A stretch of 64,000 nt of DNA from Macrolepiota albuminosa (Eukaryota > Basidiomycota > Agaricomycetes > Agaricales > Agaricaceae): positions 186,001-250,000 of the forward strand of contig JAMWFC010000020.1 of assembly GCA_027475525.1 (NCBI GenBank). The letters are read 5' to 3'. The position numbers and the translations under genes are program-made. This document shows, piece by piece, positions 12,181 through 22,707 of the stretch (its first letter is position 1; every line of letters starts with the position of its first letter). Under the pieces are notes generated by a model. It did no database searches. It was not told the origin of the DNA and saw only the letters and a list, made by a program, of their open reading frames with translations.

Positions 12181-13911
12181 TTATCTTGCAGGTACAAAAA
12201 GATACCGAAGCGAGAAAAAGTTAAGGAGTCTGCGATGTAGGAATCCTCCACCGAGGCAAAGAAACCGAGCAAAGCGGCGTACGGAACTAACAATATCAAA
12301 CACCCACGGATATAAACAGATCTCGCGAAGAAAACGAATGTGGTATGGAACAGGAGGCTCACGGTAAGCTCCCCATTTGGCGACAAAATCTGGGTGAAGA
12401 TACTTCCAGCGATCGTAGTAGTCATATGCCACATATGCCACATATTCAAGGTCCACTGGTGCTGGCGAAGATAATACGTGCTCGGGTGTCAGGGGAATGA
12501 CCTGTCCCTCAAAAAATTGCAAAGCTTCTGAAGCCTTAAACCGCTGTGCAATGTCGCGAGTCGTCATGCGGTCCAACAGGGGCGCTAACATTGGAACAGT
12601 GCACGTCATATGCTGCGAGAATAATAATGATGGAATTTGCATCAATAGCAGGAGGCCGACAGTAAACAGACTGATTCACCTGAAATTCTTGGCAAAACAT
12701 AACACCTAGCATTCCAACGTCAAAGGGGAAAGGATTGAAATCAAACTCTCCCTGTAACGTATCCCCTGGGACCTGTTCATACAGCGTGTTAAAGGAGATG
12801 TGGCTCGGAAGACGACAATCATCGAGGGACATAGAAGGCGGAAACATTGTAGAACCATCAAAGTCAAATAAAGCATAGGTCAATTTTCCTTGAGAACGTA
12901 AAGACTGGCGGCAGGAGTCTCTGGCGTCCCATTCATCAGTGTAGACATGGCTAACGAGTATATTGCCTGTCTTTATGTCCTGCGATGGCAAATTTTCAGA
13001 AAAGTCAGGCTCTTAATGTCAAAAGACGCACTCCGTGAGCGATGCGATGCTTGTGAAGGTAGGTCAATCCCTGGCGAAGGTGTTAGAGTGAATGGGACTA
13101 GGACGGAGAAACAAGGAACCTTCAAAAGACAATGTATAAAATGGAATACTTCATGTAAATAGCGACATCTGGGTAAGAGAGGGAAAACACCCCATCTAGT
13201 TCCATAGCTGTCAGTCGAGGCGAGTGTTTTTGCAGTAATTTATGCACACCTGGGCATGACAGCCAGCCAATGGCCCTCGCAAGCAAGAACGTCCAGAACA
13301 GGTATGACATTGTGAAAATCATCCACTGAACGAGGCACTCCCTGATCATGAAGGTATTTGAGAATGCGAAACTCTTCGCTTCCATCTACAACAGCTTTTA
13401 CAGCTACATGCTGTCCTTGGGTATTCTGAGCGAAAGCAATGTTACCCTGAGAGAGCCTGAGCATCTCAAAATTCTCTTTGAAAGTGCCTTACACACCATA
13501 AAACCAGTGTTACCAGAAAGGACCATCCCTTCTGAGTCACTCCCCAGTTCCTGTCCTTCATGAATTGCAAAGGGAAAGAAATGCTCGCTATGTTCCGTGT
13601 GTACTGGGTACATCCTAAGTTCATAATCTCCCTCATAAAGAAATCGGCGATACAAAGTATAGCCCTTTTCCAAGAGCCACGATCGGATACGGTTTGAGTC
13701 CCACCAGACAAACCTTCGGCGGGATAATTGGTCAAATCCGGTATCATGTGGAAACAAGGGAGTTCGCAGCACAGAATCCAAAGTGTCATCATACTCAGAA
13801 GAATCGCATAATGTAAGGGAGTTATTGTTCTGTTGTGAAGCAGATACATCTAATCGCTGTTAAGGAGTAAGCCGGATGCCTTGTGACTTGTTATAATGGC
13901 ACCTCACCATC
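12181..13911 (-). CDS. Fungal kinase-like protein with HGD/DFD variant motifs
   Basis: Spliced minus-strand exons give a protein-kinase fold: N-lobe MLRLSQGNIAFAQ...HVAVKAV with the ATP lysine, EEFRILKYLHDQGV (helix C), LTYLHKHRIAHGDIKTGN, then YALFDFDGSTMF, then a C-lobe ending LDRMTTRDIAQRFKASEAL. The catalytic loop is HGDIKxxN instead of HRDxKxxN, and the metal-binding DFG is DFD. A long tail follows, to the stop at 12181. This pattern matches the expanded kinase-like families of Agaricomycetes. The catalytic Asp, Lys and Asn are kept, so activity is possible but unproven; no substrate can be named. The N-terminus is uncertain: the only in-frame ATG I find (13911) sits directly before an intron, giving a one-codon first exon, so the true start may lie elsewhere. 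Confidence 0.62.
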
Positions 13912-14404
13912 CTTGATGCGTGAATAAAGGTAGCAGTCTCCGATGAGTGGTCAACAAGTATTAATATCACGTGTCCGAAAGGAAGCTACTTGACACATGA
14001 CCGGTCATGCATCATGCGTCAAGCAGAAAAAAAATTTGTCTGACAAACAAGGGGATAACCTTGCCTGAAATTTCAATTTGCATCGAAAAAAATAGAGAAT
14101 TACTCGTCAAGGAGAAGCGCGCTTGATGGGCCTCCAAACTGGAAGGCTTTTCTAGCAACAATCCACGGAGGCGGCGTGTGCGATGCTACCTAAATGACAT
14201 GATATAGATGCTGAGAATTGTCTTCATATGTATGTGATTCGGAATCAATTAATCAATTGGGGCAGACGTCTTTTTCCCCGAGTCAGAGGCTTGTGTTGTG
14301 TATCCCCAGCTAGTATCAGTTGTCTCTACAGCTCCTGAGAAATGTCGCAGTGTATAAGAATTTAACCCACGGTCACTACTTGTTTTTTAGCCCACTCACT
14401 TGTC
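13912..14404. other. Divergent promoter region
   Basis: This lies between the kinase-like gene (minus) and the unknown gene at 14405 (plus). It is AT-rich with no ORF of interest. A CACGTG E-box-like hexamer occurs at about 13968. Confidence 0.35.
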
Positions 14405-15126
14405 ATGAATCCATCTGCAGCTATAACTCAAGAAAGAAATGATTCAGAGATATATCACGTTCGCACTCCCTCGCTATCCATCAAATATTTGAATAACTTA
14501 ATGTATACAACGATGCGTAGAATTCTACGATCTGTAAACTCAAACAATCAGTCACCGTTAAAATCATAGATATTACTTTGCCTTCAGATCTTCATTGTCC
14601 AAACATCGACAGCAATGTTTACCACGTGCTTCCCGCCAACTCCTATGTAACTGTCTATGATGCTCAGAGACTCAGGTTCACTGTACGTTGCACTTCTTGA
14701 AGACTCCTACCATTTCCTCCCTCTACCATTTAGGGTGCGGACGACTCGGATAAACAGACTTTCGTAAACACGGGATATCTAATTGAGGGCGAAATCAAAT
14801 TGACCGTATGGAAAGATATCAAACAATCGAAGACTGCGATTATGGGAGATAAACTTCAGCACTCCAACCTCCGGCCTGTGGCACCGGCAAACTGCAAAGC
14901 GGACACTGCATTTCCAGTAGGTCTAGTGATTAATGCTTAGAGCCTTTTCTGACATCGATTATCGATTTGATCCATTTTTTAGATGGGGATAATCGTTGCT
15001 CTCAAGCAAGACACAGTTTATAGGAGGGAAACACTACGCAAAGGGGAGTTATTCATAATTAAATCAATTGCACAGACTCCAATGGTGTGTGCAAAATTGT
15101 CACAGAATTTGTTGGCTTCGGCTTGA
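14405..15126 (+). CDS. Unknown four-exon protein, 177 residues
   Basis: I do not recognise this protein. Support comes from splicing: exons 14405-14516, 14588-14682, 14734-14916 and 14983-15126 have GT...AG introns of 51-71 bp, sum to 534 nt and keep one frame from MNPSAAITQERND to LLASA-stop. The middle reads like a compact beta-rich domain (SNVYHVLPANSYVTVYDAQ, then GYLIEGEIKLTVWKDI). There is no signal peptide or membrane segment. It is transcribed away from the kinase-like gene and ends about 230 bp before the first 77-bp duplication. A truncated or lineage-specific gene is possible. Confidence 0.55.
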
Positions 15127-15587
15127 CCCTCATTTATCTTAGGGGCAGAATCATCGATTCAGAGATCCAATTGATCGGGCTTTCTATATTGTGTCACGTG
15201 TTAGCAAAGAAACCCGTGGGTTCCAAGTCAGAAACGCGTCGAATTCACTCATTACCCACAACAACTTGAGTCGTGTAGAGTAAAGCAAGGAAGTCCAAGT
15301 ATCATAAAAGTCATGAATAAACATTGTATTTCTGCTCGAAAACTGATCGATCGGAATCTTGTAAGTTTACAGGAAGGAGGCACGGGAGGAATGTGATACA
15401 CGTTTTGGGATGAGTGTCACAGTCACAATCTAATCTTGTAAGTTTACAGGAAGGAGGCACGGGAGGAATGTGATACACGTTTTGGGATGAGTGTCACAGT
15501 CACAATCTCTTTGAACATCTTATTGAAACCTCCATCTATACTATACGTATAGAGATTTCGAACTGCTTTGACTGCGTGTTTCCTTTC
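15127..15587. other. Gap before the DIRS-like element
   Basis: This holds a 77-bp tandem duplication (15355-15508) and the presumed 5' leader of the DIRS-like element. A 60-codon ORF (15087-15269) overlaps the end of the unknown gene and looks like chance. Confidence 0.4.
15355..15508. repeat. Perfect 77-bp tandem duplication #1
   Basis: Two identical 77-bp copies lie head to tail, the first beginning AATCTTGTAAGTTTAC. It lies just upstream of the DIRS-like element. Confidence 0.95.
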
Positions 15588-16748
15588 ATGGCTTCTCCTG
15601 GATCCACTGATTCGTTGCCCTCCTTGGGCGGGGGCAGTCGACCCCGTACTCGATCTCGTTTTCCTTCATCAGCCATCCTTGGCGAGGAGATATTGGATAG
15701 TCGTTCTTTAAGGCGCACTAACAAGGCGACCTCCAGTAGTACTCTGCCTTCAATAGAGGACGTTGATGAGGCTGTATCGGGAAGCGACCCAAAACGCAAT
15801 TTACCTTCTCATGCGGATGCGCATACAGCGGCACCAGCTGCAGATGCCCCCACAGGCTCGGGGCAGTCTGGGCAGGAGGATCTTACACCTGTCGCTTCTA
15901 GTGTTGTTGGTGACGTAGTTGTTCATCCAAATCTCTCTGCCCTTGCTCCTCGGCCTTCTTCGTCGGTCCCACAGACATTGCGCCCTTTATTGTCTCTTCC
16001 TCCCAGAGCAGCCCAGCAGATCCAAGCCATTCCTTTCTCTCCAGCTCGAACCATACTGAGGTCTCCTCCTTCTGTTGCCCTTCCACAGACACCTTCCTGC
16101 TCTTTTCCTCCACAAGATGTTCCCTCTATTCCCACTGTTGATTCTTGGTTACACAGTATAAATCATTTCAGCGGTATCCCTCCTATGCCAGCGGCACCAC
16201 TACCATCCACCTTTCCTTCTGGAACACATGCACCTGGGACGCATATACCTCCTTCAGGATGCGCCTCAGTCCCTATTCCTTTGGGTACATCTAATCTCGT
16301 GCCTCCTTCTTCTACATTCCCTGCTGCATCTGGGCCTCTAGTTCCGGTACCTCATTCTTCTACACTTCCTCAGGACAGTATTACGTTGTCCCAGGCTGAT
16401 CTCACGGAGCTTTTGAGAACGTTTGGTTCTCAAGTTACACAAGCTCCAGGCCCTTTTGTTACAAACGCCTCGCTTCACGGCTTTACGCCTGGTACATCCA
16501 TTAATCTTCCTGGATTGGTTGGCTTTATGCCCAGTGCACCCACAAATCCTGTGGGCTTTACGCCCAGTGCACCCACAAATCCTGTTGGCTTTACGTCCAT
16601 TGCACCTACAAATCCTGTTGGCTTTACGCCCATTGCACTCACAAACCTGGTCACCTCTTCATCCAATCCAGCTTCGAGCCAATCAGGCAGTGTTGCACCT
16701 TCATCCGATTCAGCTTTGAACCTATCAGGCAGTGTTACCCGGCCTTAA
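15588..16748 (+). CDS. Gag-like Pro/Ser-rich ORF of the DIRS-like element
   Basis: 386 residues from the ATG at 15588. The N-terminus is Ser/Arg/Gly-rich (GGGSRPRTRSRFPSS). The middle is dominated by Pro, Ser and Thr. The C-terminus has four copies of an 11-residue repeat of the form GFTPSAPTNPV encoded by a 33-bp minisatellite. No membrane segment is seen. Its position ahead of the Cys/His and RT blocks suggests a nucleocapsid role; there is no direct domain match. The frame is lost before the Cys/His block. Confidence 0.45.
   Translation: MASPGSTDSLPSLGGGSRPRTRSRFPSSAILGEEILDSRSLRRTNKATSSSTLPSIEDVDEAVSGSDPKRNLPSHADAHTAAPAADAPTGSGQSGQEDLTPVASSVVGDVVVHPNLSALAPRPSSSVPQTLRPLLSLPPRAAQQIQAIPFSPARTILRSPPSVALPQTPSCSFPPQDVPSIPTVDSWLHSINHFSGIPPMPAAPLPSTFPSGTHAPGTHIPPSGCASVPIPLGTSNLVPPSSTFPAASGPLVPVPHSSTLPQDSITLSQADLTELLRTFGSQVTQAPGPFVTNASLHGFTPGTSINLPGLVGFMPSAPTNPVGFTPSAPTNPVGFTSIAPTNPVGFTPIALTNLVTSSSNPASSQSGSVAPSSDSALNLSGSVTRP
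16521..16652 (+). repeat. 33-bp minisatellite, four units
   Basis: Four near-identical 33-bp units begin with GGCTTTA and encode GFTPSAPTNPV-like repeats in the gag-like ORF. Differences between units are mostly C/T changes. Confidence 0.85.
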
Positions 16749-16875
16749 CACCGATTATTACTGCTGCTTCCGTCAGTTCACGCCTATTGTTGGGACTCCC
16801 CCCCCGCTCTGCTGCAGAGCTTGACCCAAACATTATGCCCATTCCCTTGCGCATACAACGAGTTTTCAATTTGGG

Positions 16876-18135
16876 ATGGCACGTTTATGTTCCTCTGGAC
16901 CTCCTCACCGCCAATCTGGAAATGCCTCTCGCTGTGGTGGACGTGGTGCCTGTCACACTCCCTTTGACAGTCACACATGCGACGGAAAGCCAATCCGATG
17001 TATGGTGTGTGGAGGGGAAGACCACCGGTTCTCAGCCTGTTCAAAACCAGGAAAAATTTTGCGCCGGGTCAACGGCCGATGGTCTGATGCCAAAGGAGTC
17101 TCATTTTGTTACGCATTCAATGGACCTCAGTCCTGTTCCAACTCAAATTGCGCCCACCGACATGCTTGTTCCCTCTGTGGAGATGGACAGCATAATGCAC
17201 AAAACTGTGCTGCTTGATCTTTTTTTCCCAATTACCACACCTCTGAATGTTTCAAACTGGGTGAAGGTACTACATGAGATCAGAGCAGCTAGTCAATTTT
17301 CACATGTTATTCACGGTTTACAGTTTGGTTTTTCACTAGGTTTGGAGACATTTATCTTAGGCAAAACATTTTCCCCTCCTAATCATTATCACTCTCCTGA
17401 GCATCATAAATTCGTTGTCGAGAAGTACAAAAAGGAATGTTCACTAGGCCATGTTTCTACAGGATACCCCCCTTCTCTTATCCATAAATTGTTTGGACAT
17501 TATCGCACAGCACCCCTTAACGTTATCGAAAGTTCTAGAGGCAAACTTCGCATCACAGTAGATCACTCTTATCCTCGAAATAACCCTTCCATTCAATCCA
17601 TCAATTCTGTCATTGATTCAAAGCGTTTCCAGTGCGAATGGGGTTCATTTTCAGCTTGTTGGCTTCTCGTGGCAGATGCCCTGCTTCATACTCAGGTGGC
17701 AGTTTTCGATGTCAAATCAGCATTTTGCATTATCTCTACACGGCCACAGGAACAATTATACACGGCACTTTCTATCGATGACAAGGTCATTTTCGATCAT
17801 GGGTGATATCCACATCATCATGCAGACTCAAGCCTGTTTTACACGTATTCCGAAGACTTGATTTGGAGTGTTGCTTCTGACTTAGGTTGGCCTTGGGCTG
17901 TGGAAAATCGATCTGGCGGTCCGCATATTTATCTCAGCGGACTACAAGAATTGTCATATTGTTCTAAGGTCTGACAATGCTGGATGCGTTGGCGCTCTTG
18001 TGGCAGGCCGGTCAAGAAATTCTGCATCTAATTTCATTTTACGCCATATTGTCTCAAACTTTCAATCTCATTCTATATGGGTAACTGTCACATGGATTGC
18101 CTCTGAACAGAATTTAGCCGACGCTCCTTCTTGAG
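16876..18135 (+). pseudogene. Cys/His block, RT and RNase H remnants
   Basis: The zinc-finger-like block ends at a stop at 17215-17217. The RT fragment then continues in another frame to 17806 (AVFDVKSAF looks like the first catalytic Asp motif of RT). About 50 bp later the RNase H part restarts, with a further frame change and stops. The YxDD-bearing palm is missing. This copy cannot be active by itself. Confidence 0.5.
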
Positions 18136-18617
18136 GAATATTTCCTTCTTGTCGTTTATTGTATCCTTTTCCCCCTGCTATTCCTGCATACCTTTCTGGT
18201 CTTGTGTCTCGTAGTATCCCGTTTACATCGCTTCTGTAAAACTTTATATAGGGGTTTTGCTTCCGTAAAACTATACTTAGGGGATATACATAATAGTCAG
18301 CCACCCATATTGTCCTATTTATGCTAGGCCCTTGCACAAACTTTACTTCATGCAAACCCACATGAACGACTTTATGAACGATTTGGCATCTGATTTTGTT
18401 TTCAAGTTTTTGGCATAGCATACATGGTCAAATCTACACACACATGATACACTTGACACACCTTCATTTTTCAATCATATGCTTCAACCACCCTCACATC
18501 TGACGCACCCTTCGCTTCAAACACCCTCGCATCTTTTTCATCTTACACAGATCCCCACGCAAATGGTACATCCTACTTGTAGAGTGGGCAGAGTGCACGG
18601 TTTACCTGTTGGGTATA
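18136..18617. other. 3' tail of the DIRS-like element or decayed repeat
   Basis: It has no coding signal. A short internal repeat is present: GGGGTTTTGCTTCCGTAAAACT-like wording near 18252 echoes the preceding sequence at about 18230. It is CACA/TCAC-rich near 18430-18560. Confidence 0.35.
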
Positions 18618-18747
18618 TTCCGAGGTCTACTTTAGTAGACTGAGGTTTTACTACCTGCTTTGGCACGCATTTTGTCCTTGAAATTTGTGCCTCTCACGTG
18701 ATCTTGGCCATTGCTGTGTCTCTTCCTCTACCGGCTATGTCCTCAAT

Positions 18748-18901
18748 ATTTGCTCCCTTTTGGCTATCTTTACCGGCTATTACTACCGGCTATTACTACC
18801 ATGTCCTCGATATTTGCTCCCTTTATTTGCTCCCTTTTGGCTATCTTTACCGGCTATTACTACCGGCTATTACTACCATGTCCTCGATATTTGCTCCCTT
18901 T
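18748..18901. repeat. Perfect 77-bp tandem duplication #2
   Basis: The unit begins ATTTGCTCCCTTTTGG. It lies inside the dispersed repeat copy A, whose partner at 42 kb lacks it at this place. Confidence 0.85.
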
Positions 18902-19149
18902 CAGTTATCTTTACCAGCTATTACCACCATGTCCTCAAAATTTGCTCTCTTTTGGCTATCTTTACTGGCTATTATGTTGCTCCTCTTTTCTGCTATCTCT
19001 GCTGAGTAATTAATCAAATTTTTTATATGAAAGAATTATACTTTTATTTTCTATATATCTATATTTTAAGTTTTTTTTTTTTCTGTATTGAGTGCATTAT
19101 TGTTTTTTTTTTTACCAAGTTGAGAGATTCTGTTTTTTTTTTCATATAT

Positions 19150-19262
19150 ATATGTATGTTTTTTGAATAATTGTGTATGTTTTTTGAATAAGTGTGTATG
19201 TTTTTTGAATAAGTGTATATGTTTTTTTTTGAATAAGTGTATATGTTTTTTTTTTGAATATG
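19150..19262. repeat. T-rich minisatellite
   Basis: Five units of about 21-25 bp of the form TATGTTTTTTGAATAAGTG, with T-run length differences between units. Confidence 0.8.
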
Positions 19263-19559
19263 TAATTTGTTTCATGTTGTTAAATGCCTTGTTTATTATT
19301 GTAATTTATTACATCTAGTACCTAGAAAGAGGAGCATACATGAAAATTGTACAATTATGTGAATTTTTTTTTTTTGCTCTAGCAGTCATTATTCTGTTCT
19401 CTTCATTTATTTTCATCTTTGAAAATTAGAGCACATTGTCTTTGGTATTCATAGAACTTTTTGAATTATTTTTTCTATAAGCTTGTATAGATCCAGTTTT
19501 CCTATCCCAAGAAGTCATTCGAGGCAGAACGCAATGCATTCAATCATTGTGTGGTGATC

Positions 19560-21060
19560 CCTCCTAAATATCTGAGTGCCATACTGATCTTAAACGATGA
19601 AGGAACCCTAAGCCAGATCTGCCGCACCCCCTGAGACAAGTACTTCACCGACCACGACCCCCCAACCCCTCTGACGGAACCGACCAGGACCCCGCCTTCT
19701 CCTTGTCCCCCGACAAAAAACTCCTCCTCCGGGACGGCCGCATCTACGTCCTGGATCATGCCTGACTCCGCTACGACGTCCTCCGTCAACACCACGACCA
19801 CAAGCTCTGGAGACACCCTGGAATACGTAAGACTCTCCAGCTTATCTCCCGGACTTACTTCTGGCCAGGGTTGAAGAAGGATGTGGCCTGCTACATTTGA
19901 TCGTGCGAACCCTGCCTCCGGGCCAAGGTCCCCCAACACCGACCATACGGACTCCTGAAACCCCTGCCGGTCGGACGACGCCCTTGGTCCTCCATATCCA
20001 TGGACCACATCGTCAAACTCCCGGAATCTGAAGGGTTCAATGCCATTCTCGTCGTTGTATGTAGACTAACCAAACAGGGTATCTTCCTACCCTGCCACAC
20101 CACGGACACCGCCCCGGACTTTGCCCGGCTGTTCCTCAAGCACGTCTTTGCCAAACACAGGCTCCCAGACGACATCGTCTCCGACCGTGGCCCACTCTTC
20201 GTGTCCAAGTTCTGGACTTCCCTGTGTAAGGCCCTTGAAGTAAAGACTAACCTCTCTACTGCCTACCACCCCGAAGCCAACGGTCAGACCAAAAGGGTCA
20301 ATCAGTCTCTCGAGCAGTACCTCAGGCTGTACGTCAACTACTTGCAGGACAACTGGCACGCCGAGCTCCCCCTGGCTGAGTCCACGTACAACAATACGCC
20401 GCACTCTACCACCGGGGTATTGCCCTTCTTCGCCAACAAAGGGTACCACCCACGACTGACCCTCTCGCTCCAGGACATTCCGTCGCACGCCGCCCACGAG
20501 GTCACCTGGGATCTTCAGTCCCTTCATGAGTTCCTCCAGGAGGAAATCGACACCGCAAACCAGGCCTATGCAAAACACACTGACCGGAAACGGGAAGACA
20601 CCCCCAACTGGACCCCCGGACAAAGGTATGGTTAGATCGACGCCACCTCCGCACTTGCCGGCCCTCCCCAAAACTTGATCACAAGCGACTCGGCCCATTT
20701 AAAATTCTGAAGGTCTCATCCCACACCTACAAGATCGAGCTCTCTCCAGAACTTAAAGGTCTGCATCCGGTATTCCACATCCGCCTCCTGGAACGACACC
20801 CCCCGGATCCCTTCCCCGAATGACGGCCCGAACCCCCTCCCCCAGTCGAGGTCGAGAACGAGTACCACTACGAGGTTGAAGACATCCTCAACTCCCGAAA
20901 CATTCGTGGATGACTCCACTTCCTGATACGATGGAAGGGATACGGTTCGGAAGACAACACCTGGGAACTGTGCTGAAACCTCGAAGGCACCCTCGACCAA
21001 CTCCGAGACTTCCAGCAACGGCACCCAGGAAACGACCCTCCCGGGTGCAGGACTCACAGA
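19560..21060 (+). pseudogene. Chromovirus integrase with C-terminal chromodomain (inactivated)
   Basis: In order: HHCC zinc-binding region (HHDHKLWRHPG ... SCEPCLRAK), integrase core with SMDHIVKLP (first Asp), SDRGPLFVSKFW (second Asp) and a stretch where the catalytic Glu of QTE is read as Lys (NGQTKRVNQSL), then a GPY/F-like region (RLGPFKILKV) and a chromodomain (EVEDILNSRNIRG ... WKGYGSEDNTWE). At least five in-frame TGA codons sit where CGA (Arg) is expected, and a 1-nt frameshift lies near 20628. Such integrases insert new copies into heterochromatin through the chromodomain. This copy is dead. Confidence 0.85.
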
Positions 21061-21343
21061 TGGCAGTAGTGGGCAGAACCCCCGCCTCTGGGCTTAGTAG
21101 GGATTCAACTCCCCTGTATATTTTCTGCCCTCTTTAGATCTTACTCCCTTTTAGTACCCCTTCTCTCACAGCAGCGACCTGGAGTCGGGGCAAGCCCTCT
21201 TTTCAACTTTCCCACCACATTACAATTCCTTTTTTACTTACACTGGCAGTTCAAATATATATATTTTACTATAAGTACAGTATTTTACAGTAACAGGCCG
21301 GAACAAGAATCCACAGACAAACAAAAACAAGAAAAGAAGAAAA

Positions 21344-22707
21344 CTACCGGCCCTCGCTCCCTCCCTCCCCAGGCCAGCCTCGAAACCCCTCCCCCATTCC
21401 CTCCGGACCGTGCTCCTGCAATACCTCTACCAACTGCTCCCAGAATGGGAGAGACTCACCCTCATCCAGGACTTTTTCGAACCAGGAGCCAGGGGCAGGC
21501 ACGTTCCTCCGCCGGTGTGCTGACACCACCCGCCCCAGCAAGTCGAGGCCCCGCTCCACCCCAGGGGTCGTCACCTCAGGGCGCTGCCTCTCCTGCAGCG
21601 CCGTGAGTGCCGTGGCCACCCCGTCTAAGAGCAAGCAGTGCTCTTGGGCCCAGCCTGGAAATGTCAATGAGAGACCAAGTCCGAGGAGAAAGAGACTCAC
21701 TTAACGAGGCCATGCGGGCCACCACTACGTCCCAGTGCAGAGCCTCCACCAACCCCTGACTCCCTGCCCAAGCCTCGCCTTCAGGGCCTCTAGCTCAGCT
21801 CCCAGGCGACCCTGGCCTCCTCCAGGCCCCGGATCATCTCCTCCCGACCCTCCTCCAGACCCCTCCCGGCCGCCGCCTCCTCCCTCATCCCCTCCTCGTG
21901 ACCCCCCTGCTCCTGCCTGGCCCGCTCCTGCAAAACCTCGACGTCATGAGCTAGGAGTCCCCTGGACAAGGAGGAGAACTCCGTGGGAGATAGGCGCAGG
22001 AGGAAGACCAGGGATGGGGTCCCCAGGGGCAGGCGCGCCCTCTTGGAGGGGCCCGAGGAGGGACTAGGCGATGCCCGCCTCTTCCCTTTGTCCCACGACC
22101 CTCGTGATTGCCGGTCCCAGCCCAGGTCACCCGACGGGTAATCAGGACCATGGGCCAGCCCCGGCCCCCCACCCGGACAACCTCTCGGCCCCCCGACCCC
22201 CCACTGGGCACCTCCTCCACCCCCTCCCGCTCCTCGACTCCCATCCTCTGAGTAACCCCCCCCAGCAGCCACCCCTGCTCCCTGGAGACACAACGCGCCC
22301 TCCACAGCGCTGACACGGAGCACTGCTCATGGTTGAGACAGCAGGCCTCGCAGACGGACGTATCCCAGCAGGACGAGGGGCCTGGAACCTCAAATAAGCA
22401 AGGGACCACGCATTGGGCACAGTGCAAGCACTGCACCAAAGTCAGCAAGGAAGACCAGAGGTAGGAGCCCACTCACCGGTCCGTTGCTCACGCATCAGGC
22501 GTGGGCAGGTAGACTCTGGAGCCTCTCTAGGGCCTCCCCGAACAACTCCTGCATCACGGCTGCCCACACAACACGTTGATCTTCCGGGACCTCTGAAACG
22601 GTCCCTACCGCCATCCTGGAGCGACGGAAATGGGGGGCAGGCAGTCTAGGGCAGGGAGGGGGGTGCGGACAGGGAGGGCGGACAGTTATCCGCGCAAAGG
22701 TGGGCAT
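21344..22707 (-). CDS. Antisense Cys-rich, coiled-coil ORF chain inside the chromovirus (unknown)
   Basis: I do not recognise a family. On the minus strand, between the chromodomain and the 3' LTR, long overlapping ORFs chain together. An N-terminal part (22707-22495) has DQRVVWAAVMQELFGEALERL. A Cys cluster at about 22440-22290 has the spacing C-x2-C-x2-C-x3-C-x9-C-x5-C-x2-C-x6-C (LHCAQCVVPCLFE ... CEACCLNHEQC). A basic nuclear-signal-like patch (KRRASPSPSSGPSKRAR) is followed by a Glu/Arg-rich coiled coil (EVLQERARQEQGGHEEG). A C-terminal block lies at 21700-21344 (WFEKVLDEGESLPFWEQLVEVL). Splicing is needed to join them; donor and acceptor sites exist but a stop remains near 22495. High GC favours chance ORFs, so this is tentative. 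Confidence 0.35.

Larger units (their letters stand above)
15588..18135 (+). mobile_element. Decayed DIRS-like retroelement (gag-like, zinc-finger, RT and RNase H remnants)
   Basis: Three coding blocks lie in order on the plus strand. First is a Pro/Ser-rich gag-like ORF (15588-16748). Next is a Cys/His block (about 17080-17217) with CYAFNGPQSCSNSNCAHRH and CSLCGDGQHNAQNCA. Then an RT-like N-terminal segment (about 17220-17806) has RITVDHSYPRNNPS and VAVFDVKSAF. The RT core and palm are deleted at about 17806. Sequence resumes with SEDLIWSVASDLGWPW and an RNase H-like end (SDNAGCVGALVAGRSRN ... WIASEQNLADAPS). The ADAPS ending and RNase H placement resemble tyrosine-recombinase (DIRS/Ngaro) elements of basidiomycetes. 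No tyrosine recombinase is found here, so the class is a best guess. Frameshifts and the deletion make it non-autonomous. Confidence 0.5.
18618..19500 (+). repeat. Dispersed AT-rich repeat, copy A
   Basis: About 0.9 kb aligns along its length with 42068-42955. It starts with an imperfect palindrome around GTCTACTTTAGTAGAC, continues through a ladder of GGCTATTACTACC/TTTGCTCCC motifs (no stops in several frames, but not coding-like), then T-rich microsatellite units, and ends at about CAGTTTTC. It has no ORF of a known family. It may be an LTR or non-autonomous element; the ends show no clear terminal repeat. Confidence 0.7.

Noticed and set aside
16521..16652. Regular 33-bp repeats that could suggest a CRISPR-like array
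   Set aside because: The units abut without spacers, keep an ORF, and the genome is eukaryotic; it is a coding minisatellite.
18685..19013. Three overlapping ~100-codon ORFs, one in each plus-strand frame
   Set aside because: They come from the repeated TATTACTACCGGC/TTTGCTCCC ladder without stops in any frame; all three frames open at once argues against coding.
20087..20698. 203-codon minus-strand ORF
   Set aside because: It lies exactly opposite the integrase core, which has clear catalytic motifs on the plus strand.
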